Source: Sthenelais limicola (taxonomy: Eukaryota > Annelida > Polychaeta > Phyllodocida > Sigalionidae). From it: a stretch of 64,000 nucleotides of DNA. The DNA is taken from NCBI GenBank assembly GCA_942159475.1, contig OW804098.1, positions 114,393,916-114,457,915 on the forward strand, given 5' to 3'. Under the pieces are notes generated by a model. That model ran no database searches. It was given only the letters and a program-made list of their open reading frames with translations, and was not told the origin of the DNA. How positions within the stretch are numbered: position 1 is the first letter of the stretch; the number at the start of each line of letters is the position of its first letter. Shown here in pieces: positions 32,131 through 41,980 of this stretch. The position numbers and the translations under genes are program-made.

Positions 32131-32783
32131 CTTGAAATAATAGCTGTTTTGTATGGGCTCCATGAGATTATCATTGATTGAAACTGGACTCAATCAAATT
32201 TATTAGAAAAAAAATCTGATCTGAGGGTTGAGAAGATTTTTTAAAGCAGTAAAAGTATATAATGTGAACTTCTTTTCAGTGTTTCTGGTAGCATGTATTG
32301 TATTGTAAAATGAATAATTTGTTCAATTAATCATTTATTTATTTCCCATTTCTTACTTTCAGGTGAGTTCTCTACTCCATAAATTGCTGGTTTCGTTTGG
32401 GGTTTAAGGTAAGGCTGGAATGAAAGAGCGGACATGGTGAAATACGGAAATATTTCTGGCAGGGGGAAATTGAAAGTATTTTGATGATTTCAATCTTTGA
32501 AAGTGTTGACGCAATATTTATGAAAATTTGACTATCTTTTGAAAATCTTTGGCTAAAAATGATTGAATTTGGATGAAATTCGGAAAAAATAAGGTTTCCA
32601 AAATTCTGATTTCAGAATGAATACTGAAGACTTTCATGCTAAGTAAATGGCACTGAATATGATATAATTATAATAATAGCTTAAACAATAGAGTTTAAAA
32701 AATGTTCATGTAAATCTAAATTGAGAAAAAAATGAGTTGAAAATGTTGAGGAAGAGGCAAGAGAACAAAGTGTTGAAACAGGT
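32131..32783. other. No gene seen
   Basis: AT-rich, unique-looking. A TTTCTTACTTTCAG/GTGAGT string near 32350-32368 joins an acceptor directly to a donor and is not an exon. Confidence 0.4.
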
Positions 32784-33018
32784 GGGTCAGATTTTCAGAA
32801 AATGTACAATTAAACTTCGCCAATCTTCTCAATTAGCCCACATTTTAGATGAAAATAAAGTTCAAAATACAGTTCAACCTAACCAAACAGATTGCTAGAA
32901 TCAATGCAATGCCGAATATACTCGAATTTACCTAGTATTGACCAAATTGCAGCCTAATGTTGAAGAATTTACTAAATGTGTAGAACTGCCAATTGTACAT
33001 TTTCTGAAAATTCGACCC
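32784..33018 (-). mobile_element. MITE family MA, full copy
   Basis: Flanked by AGGT (32780-32783, 33019-33022). Nearly identical to the copy at 62787-63021, including the rare CTCAATTAGCCCACATTTTA variant, so these two share a recent source. Confidence 0.92.
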
Positions 33019-33101
33019 AGGTATGTTCAAACTTGGTACAAAAAGGAGGAAGACTGGTGAATGATATGTTTAAAGCAGTTATATCGGAGACAGTCACCCA
33101 A

Positions 33102-33447
33102 TAGGGGACTTGCATGTCCCACTGCGCATGTCTGTCACAGTGCATTCTGGGATGGATTGTGGTGAAATCTGACATACAAAGATTTGACAATATTTTATCA
33201 AAAATTGCAAGAATTTTCTCACCAATATCATAGCTTTTCATAAATGATCTATGAAAACCAAATGCATGATGGGAAAGATGGAGACTTGTGTAATGGAAAC
33301 ATGTATAACATATGGATATTTACATTAGAGCATTGATAAATATTCCATGCTGAACATGGCATGTTTTCTATAGATTTTAGACTGTACCATTAGTCCCATA
33401 ATTCCATGCGAATCAAGATTCAAAATGGCGGCTATGCAACTCCCCTA
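33102..33447 (+). mobile_element. MITE family MC, full copy
   Basis: 346 bp, TAGGGGACTTGCATG to TATGCAACTCCCCTA. Flanks do not show TTAA on the left. Confidence 0.87.
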
Positions 33448-33540
33448 TTTAAAGCTGCATCCTCAGCTATTACCAAAAAAAATTAGGTCATTGTTTTTGT
33501 CAATTTTGATTTTGGTGAAGTCAACATTTTGCTGCTGTTA

Positions 33541-33953
33541 TATGTGATGTGTTTCAGGAAAATGAGTCCTGAGTCGCAAAGTTGATATTTTTCAAAGTGT
33601 TTTTTTCACAAGATCACATTGTCAGAATGTTCTGATTTTTGGAGTATTTATCACGTATAGCTATATCAATCGATGTGTTAAATTTCAGGACAATCTATGC
33701 AATATATTCTTTAGTTTTAAAGGTCCTCATGTGGACTACATTTACTTACTTTACTGTTTATTGACCCATAGAAATATTGGAAACTTTTTTTTTGAAAACG
33801 AAAATATCAAACTTAAAATCTAGAAATACTTATAAGATTATTAGATTGTTTACTATCATTGCAATCGGCTTGATCTCATCTTTTCAAATATAATGGTATC
33901 TCAAAATCTATTTTTTGCGACTTATGACTCATTTTCCTGAAACACATCACATA
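33541..33953 (+). mobile_element. MITE family MD, full copy
   Basis: About 413 bp with ~38-bp inverted ends, TATGTGATGTGTTTCAGGAA onward. It lies within sequence related to family ME (TTTAAAGCTGCATCCTCAGC at 33448). Left TA present, right flank TG. Confidence 0.88.
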
Positions 33954-34200
33954 TGTTTATACACAAACTTGAAGTGAAATCAGTCAAAAGGAAAGAAGAC
34001 AGTGAGCGATAATAAGTGAAATCACCACAGGAAAGTATTTTGGTGGCTCACCAAAAATAAAAATGTGGACCCAAACAATCAGTAAAGTTATCCAAACGTT
34101 TGGTCAATTAACTTTCAGACGAAAAAAGAAGTTACAACTTTTTAGCTTGCGATCCATCTGGGAGTAGAACTTTAATCCCAAACAGGTTGAGAATGGACAA
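33954..34200 (+). mobile_element. Family ME-related remnant
   Basis: GTGAAATCAGTCAAAAGG and CAGTGAGCGATAATAAGTGA match the ME element at 60902-61378; termini not both found. Confidence 0.5.
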
Positions 34201-34530
34201 TAGAATTAGCCAAGTTTACCAGCGCGACCGCAATTCAATTATACCTTTTGTGGAAGTATGTAAGAAATCTTGAGGTATGAAAGAAACCTTTGTGAAGACA
34301 TTTCAATAAAGGCTATATTTCAGTGACTCTGACTATAGGCGAAGGGCTTTATAATGGGTGGGAATTACAGAGAGAGCATAAAGACGTCTGCACCTATTTA
34401 GGCAGGTTTCCAAATACTACAATGACAATAATGTGTATAGGTGGTTGTGTGTGTATGGGTTAGAGCACAGAGGTGTGTACGATATGGTGTTTTACACTGT
34501 TTGAGATATTTAACAGAACTCTGGGAATGA

Positions 34531-34768
34531 GGGTGAAGCTGCCAGAAAATGTACAATTCACCTTCACCAATCCTCTCAAATAACCCAAATTTCAGACGAA
34601 AATAAAGTTCAAAATACAGTTTAACCTAAACAAACAGATTGCTAGAATCAATGCAATGCCGAATATACTTGAATATACCTAGTATTGGCCATATTGCAGC
34701 CTGATTTAGCAGAATTTACTAAATGTGTACAGCTGCCAATTGTACATTTTCTGAAAATCTGATTCACC
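34531..34768 (-). mobile_element. MITE family MA, full copy with decayed ends
   Basis: GGGTGAAGCTGCCAGAAAAT.. to ..TGAAAATCTGATTCACC. Confidence 0.82.
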
Positions 34769-34862
34769 AATAAATGATCTATAAAACCGAATGGATGATG
34801 GAAAAAATGCAGTCTTGTTTCATGGTAACCATGCGAATCAAGATTTAAGATGGCCGACATTA
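34769..34862 (+). mobile_element. Family MC fragment
   Basis: AATGATCTATAAAACCGAAT.. and ATGCGAATCAAGATTTAAGA.. match the 3' half of MC. Confidence 0.6.
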
Positions 34863-34869
34863 AATGGGG

Positions 34870-35040
34870 TTATGCTGAACCATATTTTGAACCTCATTTT
34901 TGTCTTAAGGGTTATTTGACATTTGGATTGATTCTCCCCAACCCTCGTGGTGTCCTCGATTAAATTTAAACAAAATTTCTCCTTTCCTACAGTTAGTTTC
35001 GTTTGATTTAAAAATTGCACATTATCATGCGGCTTGACCC
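34870..35040 (+). mobile_element. MA fragment interrupted by a DIRS-type terminal repeat
   Basis: 34870-34921 is MA interior. 34927-35012 (CCAACCCTCGTGGTGTCCTC..) aligns along about 85 bp with the DIRS-related inverted repeat at 59150-59236. 35013-35040 looks like a degraded MA end. Confidence 0.6.
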
Positions 35041-35060
35041 GTATAGGGCACTGTTCATAT

Positions 35061-35186
35061 GGGTGAAATCGCCAGAAAATGTACAATTCACCTTCACCAA
35101 TCCTCTCAAATAACCCACAAGTCAGGTTGTAAATACAATTCAACATAAGCAAACAGATTGTTTGAATCAAGGCAATACTAGATACT
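35061..35186 (-). mobile_element. MITE family MA, truncated (GGGTGAAATCGCCAG subtype)
   Basis: Left half only; stops just before the hairpin at 35194. Confidence 0.75.
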
Positions 35187-35193
35187 ATAGCAA

Positions 35194-35317
35194 TAATACC
35201 CGAAGTTTTGGATGGTCTGGGTGGTCTATTGCCTGGTGGACAATTCGAGGGGCATTAGCCCCGAGAATTTCCACCAGGCAATAGACCACCCAGACCATCC
35301 AAAACCGAGGGTATTAG
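35194..35317. repeat. Fold-back hairpin next to an assembly gap
   Basis: 47-bp arms (35194-35240 and 35271-35317) with only a 3-bp difference, e.g. GGATGGTCTGGGTGGTCTAT against its complement; 30-bp loop. The N gap starts at the last arm base. Confidence 0.9.
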
Positions 35318-35517
35318 NNNNNNNNNNNNNNNNNNNNNNNNNNNNNNNNNNNNNNNNNNNNNNNNNNNNNNNNNNNNNNNNNNNNNNNNNNNNNNNNNNN
35401 NNNNNNNNNNNNNNNNNNNNNNNNNNNNNNNNNNNNNNNNNNNNNNNNNNNNNNNNNNNNNNNNNNNNNNNNNNNNNNNNNNNNNNNNNNNNNNNNNNNN
35501 NNNNNNNNNNNNNNNNN
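35318..35517. other. Assembly gap, 200 N
   Basis: Exactly 200 undetermined bases. Confidence 0.99.
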
Positions 35518-35885
35518 GGCGTTGTTCATGTCGTGGCGTCGTGACCTAGATATAATCTCATAACCTGTAATTACTTTGTCACTTTTAATGAACATCAAAT
35601 CGTCATCTGCCAAAAACACCAGGAAATAATTAAGCCTGAATGAAATCGGTGTCATGATCAAAATACAGAAGAGATGATTAATTGGATTCAAATTAAAGGA
35701 ATTAAAATACATGTTGCATTTATTCATATCAGAACAAGTTTGTATTTGCTGCTAAGATACGGTTGTCTGGTTCGGCGAGATTTGAGCTCTGATTTATGAC
35801 TTGTTCTGTCATAATTAAGAGGTGAGTTATTGGATTCCTAGGGATTAATGATAATTGATGTCATTTTCATATCGTTTGCCAGTAT
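35518..35885. other. No gene seen
   Basis: Unique-looking sequence between the gap and a GA tract. Confidence 0.4.
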
Positions 35886-35889
35886 TTTT

Positions 35890-36362
35890 TCTGAGGGAAA
35901 GAGGGTAAGGGCAGAAAGAGAAGAGAAAAGAGACAGACAGATGGAGGAGGTAGGAGAAGGCAGATAGAGTGACAGAGAAGGACAGGGTCCTGGGAGGGAG
36001 AGAGGAAGGAGGGACAGAGGAGAGAGAGAGGAACATGAGGAGAAAGAGGGACAGAAGAGGACAGAGAGAGACGAATAGAGGGGGGAGAGAAAGGAGGGAG
36101 GAACAGAGAAGAAGAGAGAGGGAGGGAGAGAGAAAGGAGGGAGGGAGAGAGAAGAAGAGAGAGGGACGAGGAGAGGGACGAGGAGAGGGAGGGAGGGGAG
36201 ACGGAGGGAGGGACAGACGGGGAGAGAGGGAAAGAAGGAGAGAGAGGGAGGGCAGAAAAGGAGAGAGAAAGAGGGGGAAAGGAAAGGGAGAGGGAAGGGG
36301 TGAGAAAGAGGAGAGAGAGAGGTAGAGCGGGTGAAGGATGGCGGGGGGGGGGGGGGGGGGGG
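35890..36362. repeat. GA-rich polypurine tract ending in a G run
   Basis: Imperfect (GA)n/(GGGA)n; a G homopolymer interrupted by one C/T at about 36340-36362. Confidence 0.92.
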
Positions 36363-36421
36363 TAGAATACAGGACAGATGCAAAGGATGACAGGGGAAGT
36401 ACAAGCATGTCCACATACATG

Positions 36422-36468
36422 ACATAGAGAGTTACAAGAGTAGGTGTTACTCTTGTAGCTCTCTATGT
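36422..36468. repeat. Hairpin abutting an MA copy
   Basis: 21-bp arms ACATAGAGAGTTACAAGAGT.. and ..TACTCTTGTAGCTCTCTATGT, one mismatch, 5-bp loop. The MA element begins at the next base, 36469. Confidence 0.9.
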
Positions 36469-36702
36469 GGGTCAGATTTCAGAAAATGTACAATTAGCTG
36501 GTCTACTTATTTTGTAATGTCGGCTAAATTCTGCTAAAAAATGATAAATTTGAGGTATATCTGAGTATATTTGGTATCGCATTGACTTAAAGTGTCAGTT
36601 CTGTTATGTTAAACTGCATTTTGAAGCTCATTTCTGTCTTAAATATGGGTTGTTTGAGAGGATTGATGAAGGCGAATTGTACATTTTCTGAAAATCTGAC
36701 CC
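36469..36702 (+). mobile_element. MITE family MA, full copy
   Basis: Flanked by ATGT at 36465-36468 and 36703-36706. Confidence 0.9.
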
Positions 36703-36854
36703 ATGTGGGCCTTCGTACCCTTCCGGAGGGACAGGTTGGCCATTTGGCAGTCATTTATAAGGAGGCGTTTGGCTTCCTGCCGCATTTTCCGCACTTGTTC
36801 ATGTTGATTATGTCCACCCTGTGCACCTGTAGGGAAGTTGTTCCAACTGGTTAT

Positions 36855-37091
36855 TGGTCAGATTGTCAGAAAATGTACAATTGGCAGCTCTACACTTTTA
36901 AGAAATCCTTCTAAATTCGCCTGAAAAAATGATGAACACTGAGTATATTTGGTATTGTGATGTTTTGAAAAATATATTCTGATATGTTAAACTGCATTTT
37001 AAAGCTTATTTCTGTCTTAAATTGAGGTTATTTGTCTTAAATTCAGGATATTTGAGAGGATTGGTGAAGGCGAATTGTACATTTTCTGGAG
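36855..37091 (+). mobile_element. MITE family MA, diverged copy
   Basis: TGGTCAGATTGTCAGAAAAT.. to ..TTGTACATTTTCTGGAGA; contains a small internal duplication of TTATTTGTCTTAAATT. Confidence 0.8.
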
Positions 37092-37299
37092 ATGTGATTC
37101 TAATATAGGCAGGGTGCAGGGTGAATGGGACAAGTTAATAGCACTATAGGCTGAGTGGTATAGTGAGGGGCAGAAGTTACTAGGGAGAATAAAGGGTGCA
37201 GGGAAATGGAGGGAAATAGGGCATAATGGGGATAAGTAGTAAATGAAAGAGGGAGAGACCCGGAGAGTGGCTGGGTGAGGGCCGGTGAGGTTGGGTAGA

Positions 37300-37870
37300 G
37301 ACTGGGTGAGAGAGAGATAGAGAGATAGAGAGAGGAGAAGGAAAAAAAGAGAGAGAGGGAGAGAGAGATAGAGAGAGAGGAGAGAGAGATAGAGAGAGGG
37401 AGAGAGATAGAGAGAGGGAGAGGGGGAGAGAGAGAGGGAGAGATATAGAGAGAGGGAGAGAGAGAGAGAGGAAGAGGGAGAAAGAGAGAGAGAGATAGAG
37501 AGAGGGAGAGGGGGAGAGAGATAGAGAGAGAGGAAGAGGGAGAAAGAGAGAGAGAGAGAGGGAGAGAGAGATAGAGAGAGAGAGGGAGACAGAGAGGGAG
37601 AAAGAGAGAGAGAGAGAGATAGAGAGAGGGAGAGGGGGAGAGAGATAGAGAGAGAGAGGAAGAGGGAGAAAGAGAGAGAGGGAGAAAGAGAGAGGGACAT
37701 GAAGAGTGAGAGAGGGAGAGATCATGGAGAGGGGAGAGAGGGGCAAATAGATGGAGAGGGAGGGGGGAGATAATGAGAGAAATAGGGGGAGGAGAGGGGG
37801 AAAGGATGTACCGTATGTGAGGGGAGTGGGGTGAGGGGGGAGGGGGGTGATGGTGGAGAGAGACAGAAAG
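37300..37870. repeat. (GA)n / GATAGAGA tract
   Basis: About 570 bp, subunits built on GAGAGATAGAGAGAGGGAG. All overlapping frames are Ser/Leu/Pro or Arg/Glu-rich artefacts. Confidence 0.95.
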
Positions 37871-38115
37871 AGCTGAAATAAGCTGAACTAACTGAAGAAG
37901 AAACACTTCTCTATATAGTGGAAGCGGTGAATCTAAGGTACAGAGAAAGAAGTCACTCTGAGAAGGAGACAACAACCTCCCAGACCGACAGAGAGACAGC
38001 TAGACAGGCCGACAGACAGACAGACAGACAGAGAGACAGTCTGTCATCTAAGAATTAGATAGTTTGTTTCTCATCAGCGCAAACTACTCGGATACAAAAC
38101 CCAATAAATCAATCT

Positions 38116-38332
38116 CAGTCTAGGCTCAGAGCCTCTCAGATCAGAAAAGAATGGTATGTCAGTGATTGGACGCCTACATCGCTAATGTCATTTCTGGCCC
38201 AGGAGTAGGCGTAGTAATGGGATTGTAATGGCATTTTGCAGTTATGATAGGATCATTATGACATTTTTGCGGTTTGCAGTGAGAGGCTTTCCCTCAGTTT
38301 CAAGGGACTCTCTCAACTTTGAACCTCGACTA
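38116..38332 (-). mobile_element. MITE family MB, inverted diverged copy
   Basis: CAGTCTAGGCTCAGAGCCTC.. then complement of the MB interior (GTCAGTGATTGGACGCCTAC) and a degraded right end. Confidence 0.8.
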
Positions 38333-38336
38333 AACC

Positions 38337-38720
38337 TTCCTTCATGCTCTAATCTGACTGGTCTGACCCCAAGTCCACCCTAGGTACATAAACAACTTAT
38401 GTTTTCTTACTGTCTCTCTCCCCTCCTTATCCCCCATACAACCAATCTAGGGTCATGTCCTCTCTCTGTATTCATCAGTTTATACCAATTATTTAATTCT
38501 AGATTAATTGGTTTCTATGGTTACTAAGGGAGAGGTTTAAGGAATGTTGGCAAGCAGCTCTAACGTCTTGATCCTGGTGTTTATTTTCAATTTGCTACTG
38601 AAGTGTCTTACAAGGTCATTGAGGTCATTCAACTTGTGATTTTGTTATAGAGGGTGTAGAACTGCATTCCTAGATAAATCTACCGACAAGTATTTTTCTT
38701 TCGTTTTCTTTCCTGATATT
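38337..38720. other. No gene seen
   Basis: Unique-looking; no exon or repeat recognised. Confidence 0.4.
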
Positions 38721-38728
38721 TACTTTGT

Positions 38729-38733
38729 TTTTC

Positions 38734-38805
<72 letters not shown>

Positions 38806-38841
38806 TCCTGACTCTTTCTCTTCTTTCTTTCTTTCTTTCTT
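38729..38841. repeat. (CTTT)n microsatellite
   Basis: About 19 uninterrupted TTTC units, a break at CTGACTCTTTCTC, then more units. Confidence 0.95.
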
Positions 38842-38859
38842 TTGGCTGGTCGGCTAGAG

Positions 38860-40190
38860 AGATTTAGGGAGGGAGGGAGAGGAGAGGAACGAGAGGGAGA
38901 GGGGGAGGGGGAGAGAGGTGGGAGAGGGAGAGACAGAAGAGGGAGGGAGAGAGGGAGAGAAAGAGGGAGGGAGAGAGAGGTGGGAGAGGGAGAGAGAGGA
39001 GGGAGGGAGAGAGGTGGGAGAGGGAGGGAGAGCGAGGTGGACGAGAGGGAGAGCGAGAGTGGGAGGGAGGGAGAGGAGGGAGGGAGAGCAAGGTGGATGA
39101 GAGGGAGAGTGGGAGAGGGAGAGAGAGAGAGAGGTGGAGGAGAGGGAGAGAGAGAGAGAGAGGTGGAGGAGAGGGAGAGACAGGAGGGAGGGAGAGAGGG
39201 AGAGAAAGAGGGAGGGAGAGAGAGGAGGGAGGGAGAGAGGTGGGAGAGGGAGGGAGAGCGAGGTGGACGAGAGGGAGAGTGAGAGTGGGAGGGAGGGAGA
39301 GCAAGGTGGATGAGAGGGAGAGAGGGAGGGAGAGAGAGAGGGAGGGAGAGAGAGAGGTGGAGGAGAGAGAGAGAGAGAGAGGTGGAGGAGAGGGAGAGAG
39401 AGAGGTGGAGGAGAGGAAGAGAGAGAGGTGGAGGAGAGAGAGAGAGAGAAGTGGGGGAGAGGGAGAGAGAGAGGTGGAGGAGAGGGAGAGAGAGAGGTGG
39501 AGGAGAGGGAGAGAGAGAGGTGGAGGAGAGGGAGAGAGAGCTGGAGGAGAGGGAGAGAGAGAGGTGGAGGAGAGGGAGAGAGAGAGGTGGAGGAGAGGAA
39601 GAGAGAGAGGTGGAGGAGAGGGAGAGAGAGAGAGGTGGAGGAGAGAGAGAGAGAGGTGGAGGAGAGGGAGAGAGAGAGGTGGAGGAGAGGGAGAGAGAGA
39701 GGTGGAGGAGAGGGAGAGAGAGGTGGAGGAGAGGGAGAGAGAGAGGTGGAGGAGAGGGAGAGAGAGAGGTGGAGGAGAGGGAGAGAGAGAGGTGGAGGAG
39801 AGGGAGAGAGAGAGAGGTGGAGGAGAGGGAGAGAGAGAGGTGGAGGAGAGGGAGAGAGAGGTGGAGGAGAGGGAGAGAGAGAGGTGGAGGAGAGGGAGAG
39901 AGAGAGGTGGAGGAGAGGGAGAGAGAGAGGTGGAGGAGAGGGAGAGAGAGCTGGAGGAGAGGGAGAGAGAGAGGTGGAGGAGAGGGAGAGAGAGAGGTGG
40001 AGGAGAGGGAGAGAGAGAGGTGGAGGAGAGGGAGAGAGAGAGAGGTGGAGGAGAGGGAGAGAGAGGTGGAGGAGAGGGAGAGAGAGAGAGGTGGAGGAGA
40101 GGGAGAGAGAGAGGTGGAGGAGAGGGAGAGAGAGAGGTGGAGGAGAGGGAGAGAGAGAGGTGGAGGAGAGACAGAAGGAGGGAGAGACAG
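38860..40190. repeat. GA-rich minisatellite, ~23-bp unit
   Basis: From about 39355 the unit is GGTGGAGGAGAGGGAGAGAG with a variable GA tail (21-25 bp), roughly 35 copies; before that, irregular GGGAGGGAGAG sequence. Frames of several hundred codons on both strands are artefacts of the repeat. Confidence 0.95.
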
Positions 40191-40270
40191 ACATTGTGTC
40201 TGGTGGACGGATGCACACCTACTGTATGTGGGGTTGACTGCCACTGTAAGCCCTGCTAGTGTAACCATTA

Positions 40271-40504
40271 GGGTCAGATTTTCAGAAAATGTACAATTGG
40301 CAGCTCTACACATTATGAAATTCTGCTAAATAAGCCTGAAAAATGATGAATACCAGGTATATCAGAGGGCATTTGATATCGCATTGATTTAAAGTATCAG
40401 TTCTGTTATGTTAAACTGCATTTTGAAGCTCATTTTTGTCTTAAATGTGGGTTATTTGAGAGGATTGGTGAAGGTGAATTGTACATTTTCTGATAATCTC
40501 ACCC
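40271..40504 (+). mobile_element. MITE family MA, full copy
   Basis: Complete termini (right TGATAATCTCACCC); flanks ATTA / ATAT do not match. Confidence 0.87.
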
Positions 40505-40679
40505 ATATCCTCCAGTAGGCTTAGTGACCGCCTCATCCTGTATACCCTGGTCTGACCCCCATATGATACCTTCATCCTGTAACTCTGACCCAGTGTTTGT
40601 GTTACATGTTTAATACTTTCACATGCTAGTGTGGCAAGGGATTATGTCAAATAACCACACCTTTGTACATAAGGTGAGA

Positions 40680-40800
40680 CCTTTGGATTTATGTTCCAAT
40701 GCTCTACCTACTGAGCTATCCAGGCTGCTGTATTCAACCTTTGGATTTAGGCTCCAATGCTCTACCCACTGAGCTATCCAGACTGCTGTATTCCAGTTTG
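40680..40800 (-). repeat. Two tandem tRNA-like half-molecules (63-bp unit)
   Basis: On the minus strand each unit reads GGATAGCTCAGTGGGTAGAG, a good A box/D arm. A closed anticodon arm follows (TTGGA-7 nt-TCCAA) and then AAGG. The T arm and B box are missing; the next unit begins instead (GTTGAATACAGCAG). Loop position 33 is C, not T, so these are tRNA-derived pseudo-sequences rather than a tRNA gene. Confidence 0.75.
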
Positions 40801-40811
40801 TCCCAACCTGG

Positions 40812-40920
40812 ACACCCAAACATTTGGTCAAATGACTTTCAGATGGGTTGGAAAAGATTGAAACAAAAAGTAGATAAACTTCAGTTGTTGACGATATTAG
40901 CTGAGACTACAGCTTTATAA
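40812..40920 (-). mobile_element. Family ME fragment
   Basis: GACTTTCAGATGGGTTGGAA and ACTACAGCTTTATAAAG resemble the right end of ME. Confidence 0.5.
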
Positions 40921-40941
40921 AGCTCCTAGTTATAGTTTAAT

Positions 40942-41170
40942 AGGGCGACTCAACTATAGAAAAAAAATGGCGCTGACAGGCAAAACGTGTCGCCGACATG
41001 CCTAAAAGTTCTGCGCACAAAAATCCCTAGTGGAAGAGGGCTAAAATAGGTTGTCAGCAACACATTTATTTGTTGCCAACAATTGCAAAATATCTAACTT
41101 GATTAGATATTTCGTCGCAAAAAATTCGTCGCAGGCGTTTTTTGCCGTTTTTCCCATAGTGGAGTCCCTG
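40942..41170. mobile_element. MITE family MF copy
   Basis: GGGCGACTCAACTATAG at the left pairs with CCATAGTGGAGTCCCTG at the right, with AAAAACGGC / GCCGTTTTT next. Same family as 59789-60002. Confidence 0.72.
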
Positions 41171-41365
41171 CATAAGGCAGGATAATTGTAGAACGGCGAT
41201 TTTTCCTTAATGTCAATGTGTGGGAGAAGAAATGCCATTAATTGCTCTTAATCAATCTCACCTCCTAATGAAAATAACAACTTTATGACTTGTGGCAAGT
41301 TGTGCTCAGTGGAGAGACTCATCTGTAGGAGAGCTTGTCCTGTCTTACCATTAACAAGGCTATAT

Positions 41366-41698
41366 ATAGATGGAACCTAGCAAGGGGGAAGTCTGTACAC
41401 TTGTTATTGACCGAGGGAGCGCGGGAAGTTAGAGGGCGTTAGCCCGAGATCTTCTGTGCTCCCGAGGTCACTAACAAGTGTACAGATTTCACCTGAGCTT
41501 TGTTCCATATTTATTACACCCCATTAATAAATAAAAAATATAAATAATTAAAAATAAAAGAAGTAATTTACGTTTTGGGCGTCCTACTTGTTGTATGTCC
41601 CCAGGGTGACATAACTCACATGTTATGCACCACTTTGACCAAGTGTGACATACAATACTGAAGGTATAGGAAGCAACAGCACAGGGGTGTAATAAAAG
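41366..41698 (+). mobile_element. Palindromic repeat element, uninterrupted copy
   Basis: Second copy of the element at 26596-28186, without the LINE. Hairpin arms AGTCTGTACACTTGTTA / TAACAAGTGTACAGATT. Shows that the LINE there inserted at ATAAC. Confidence 0.85.
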
Positions 41699-41980
41699 CC
41701 TGCCCTTCCATATTCTTTACTAACCACATAGGTGGCAAGCCCTCTCATGGGGGCCCAGGGTGGTACAGTTAATTACCAAAACAACAGCCCTTTCCCTCCC
41801 CCTCCCTTTTAACTTACCCTGTTCAAAACTATATACTATACTTTATATACATGGGTTCCATGACATACAGAGGTCCACATAACACATGGGTCAGAATTTC
41901 AGAAAATGCACAATCTACAGTTCTACACATCTCTCAAATTCTGCTAAATTAGAGTGAAAAATGATAAATACTGAGTATAT

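Noticed and set aside
32340..32420. Small exon between TTTCTTACTTTCAG and GTGAGT
   Set aside because: The acceptor and donor abut with no bases between them.
35314..35727. 137-codon minus-strand frame next to the second gap
   Set aside because: About half of it is N, and the rest lacks any recognisable motif.
38670..40329. Several open frames of 270-550 codons on both strands
   Set aside because: They are Arg/Glu/Gly- or Ser/Leu/Pro-only translations of the GA minisatellite and run in several frames at once; no codon or domain signal.
40680..40800. Functional tRNA gene
   Set aside because: T arm and B box are absent and loop position 33 is C; kept only as a tRNA-derived repeat.
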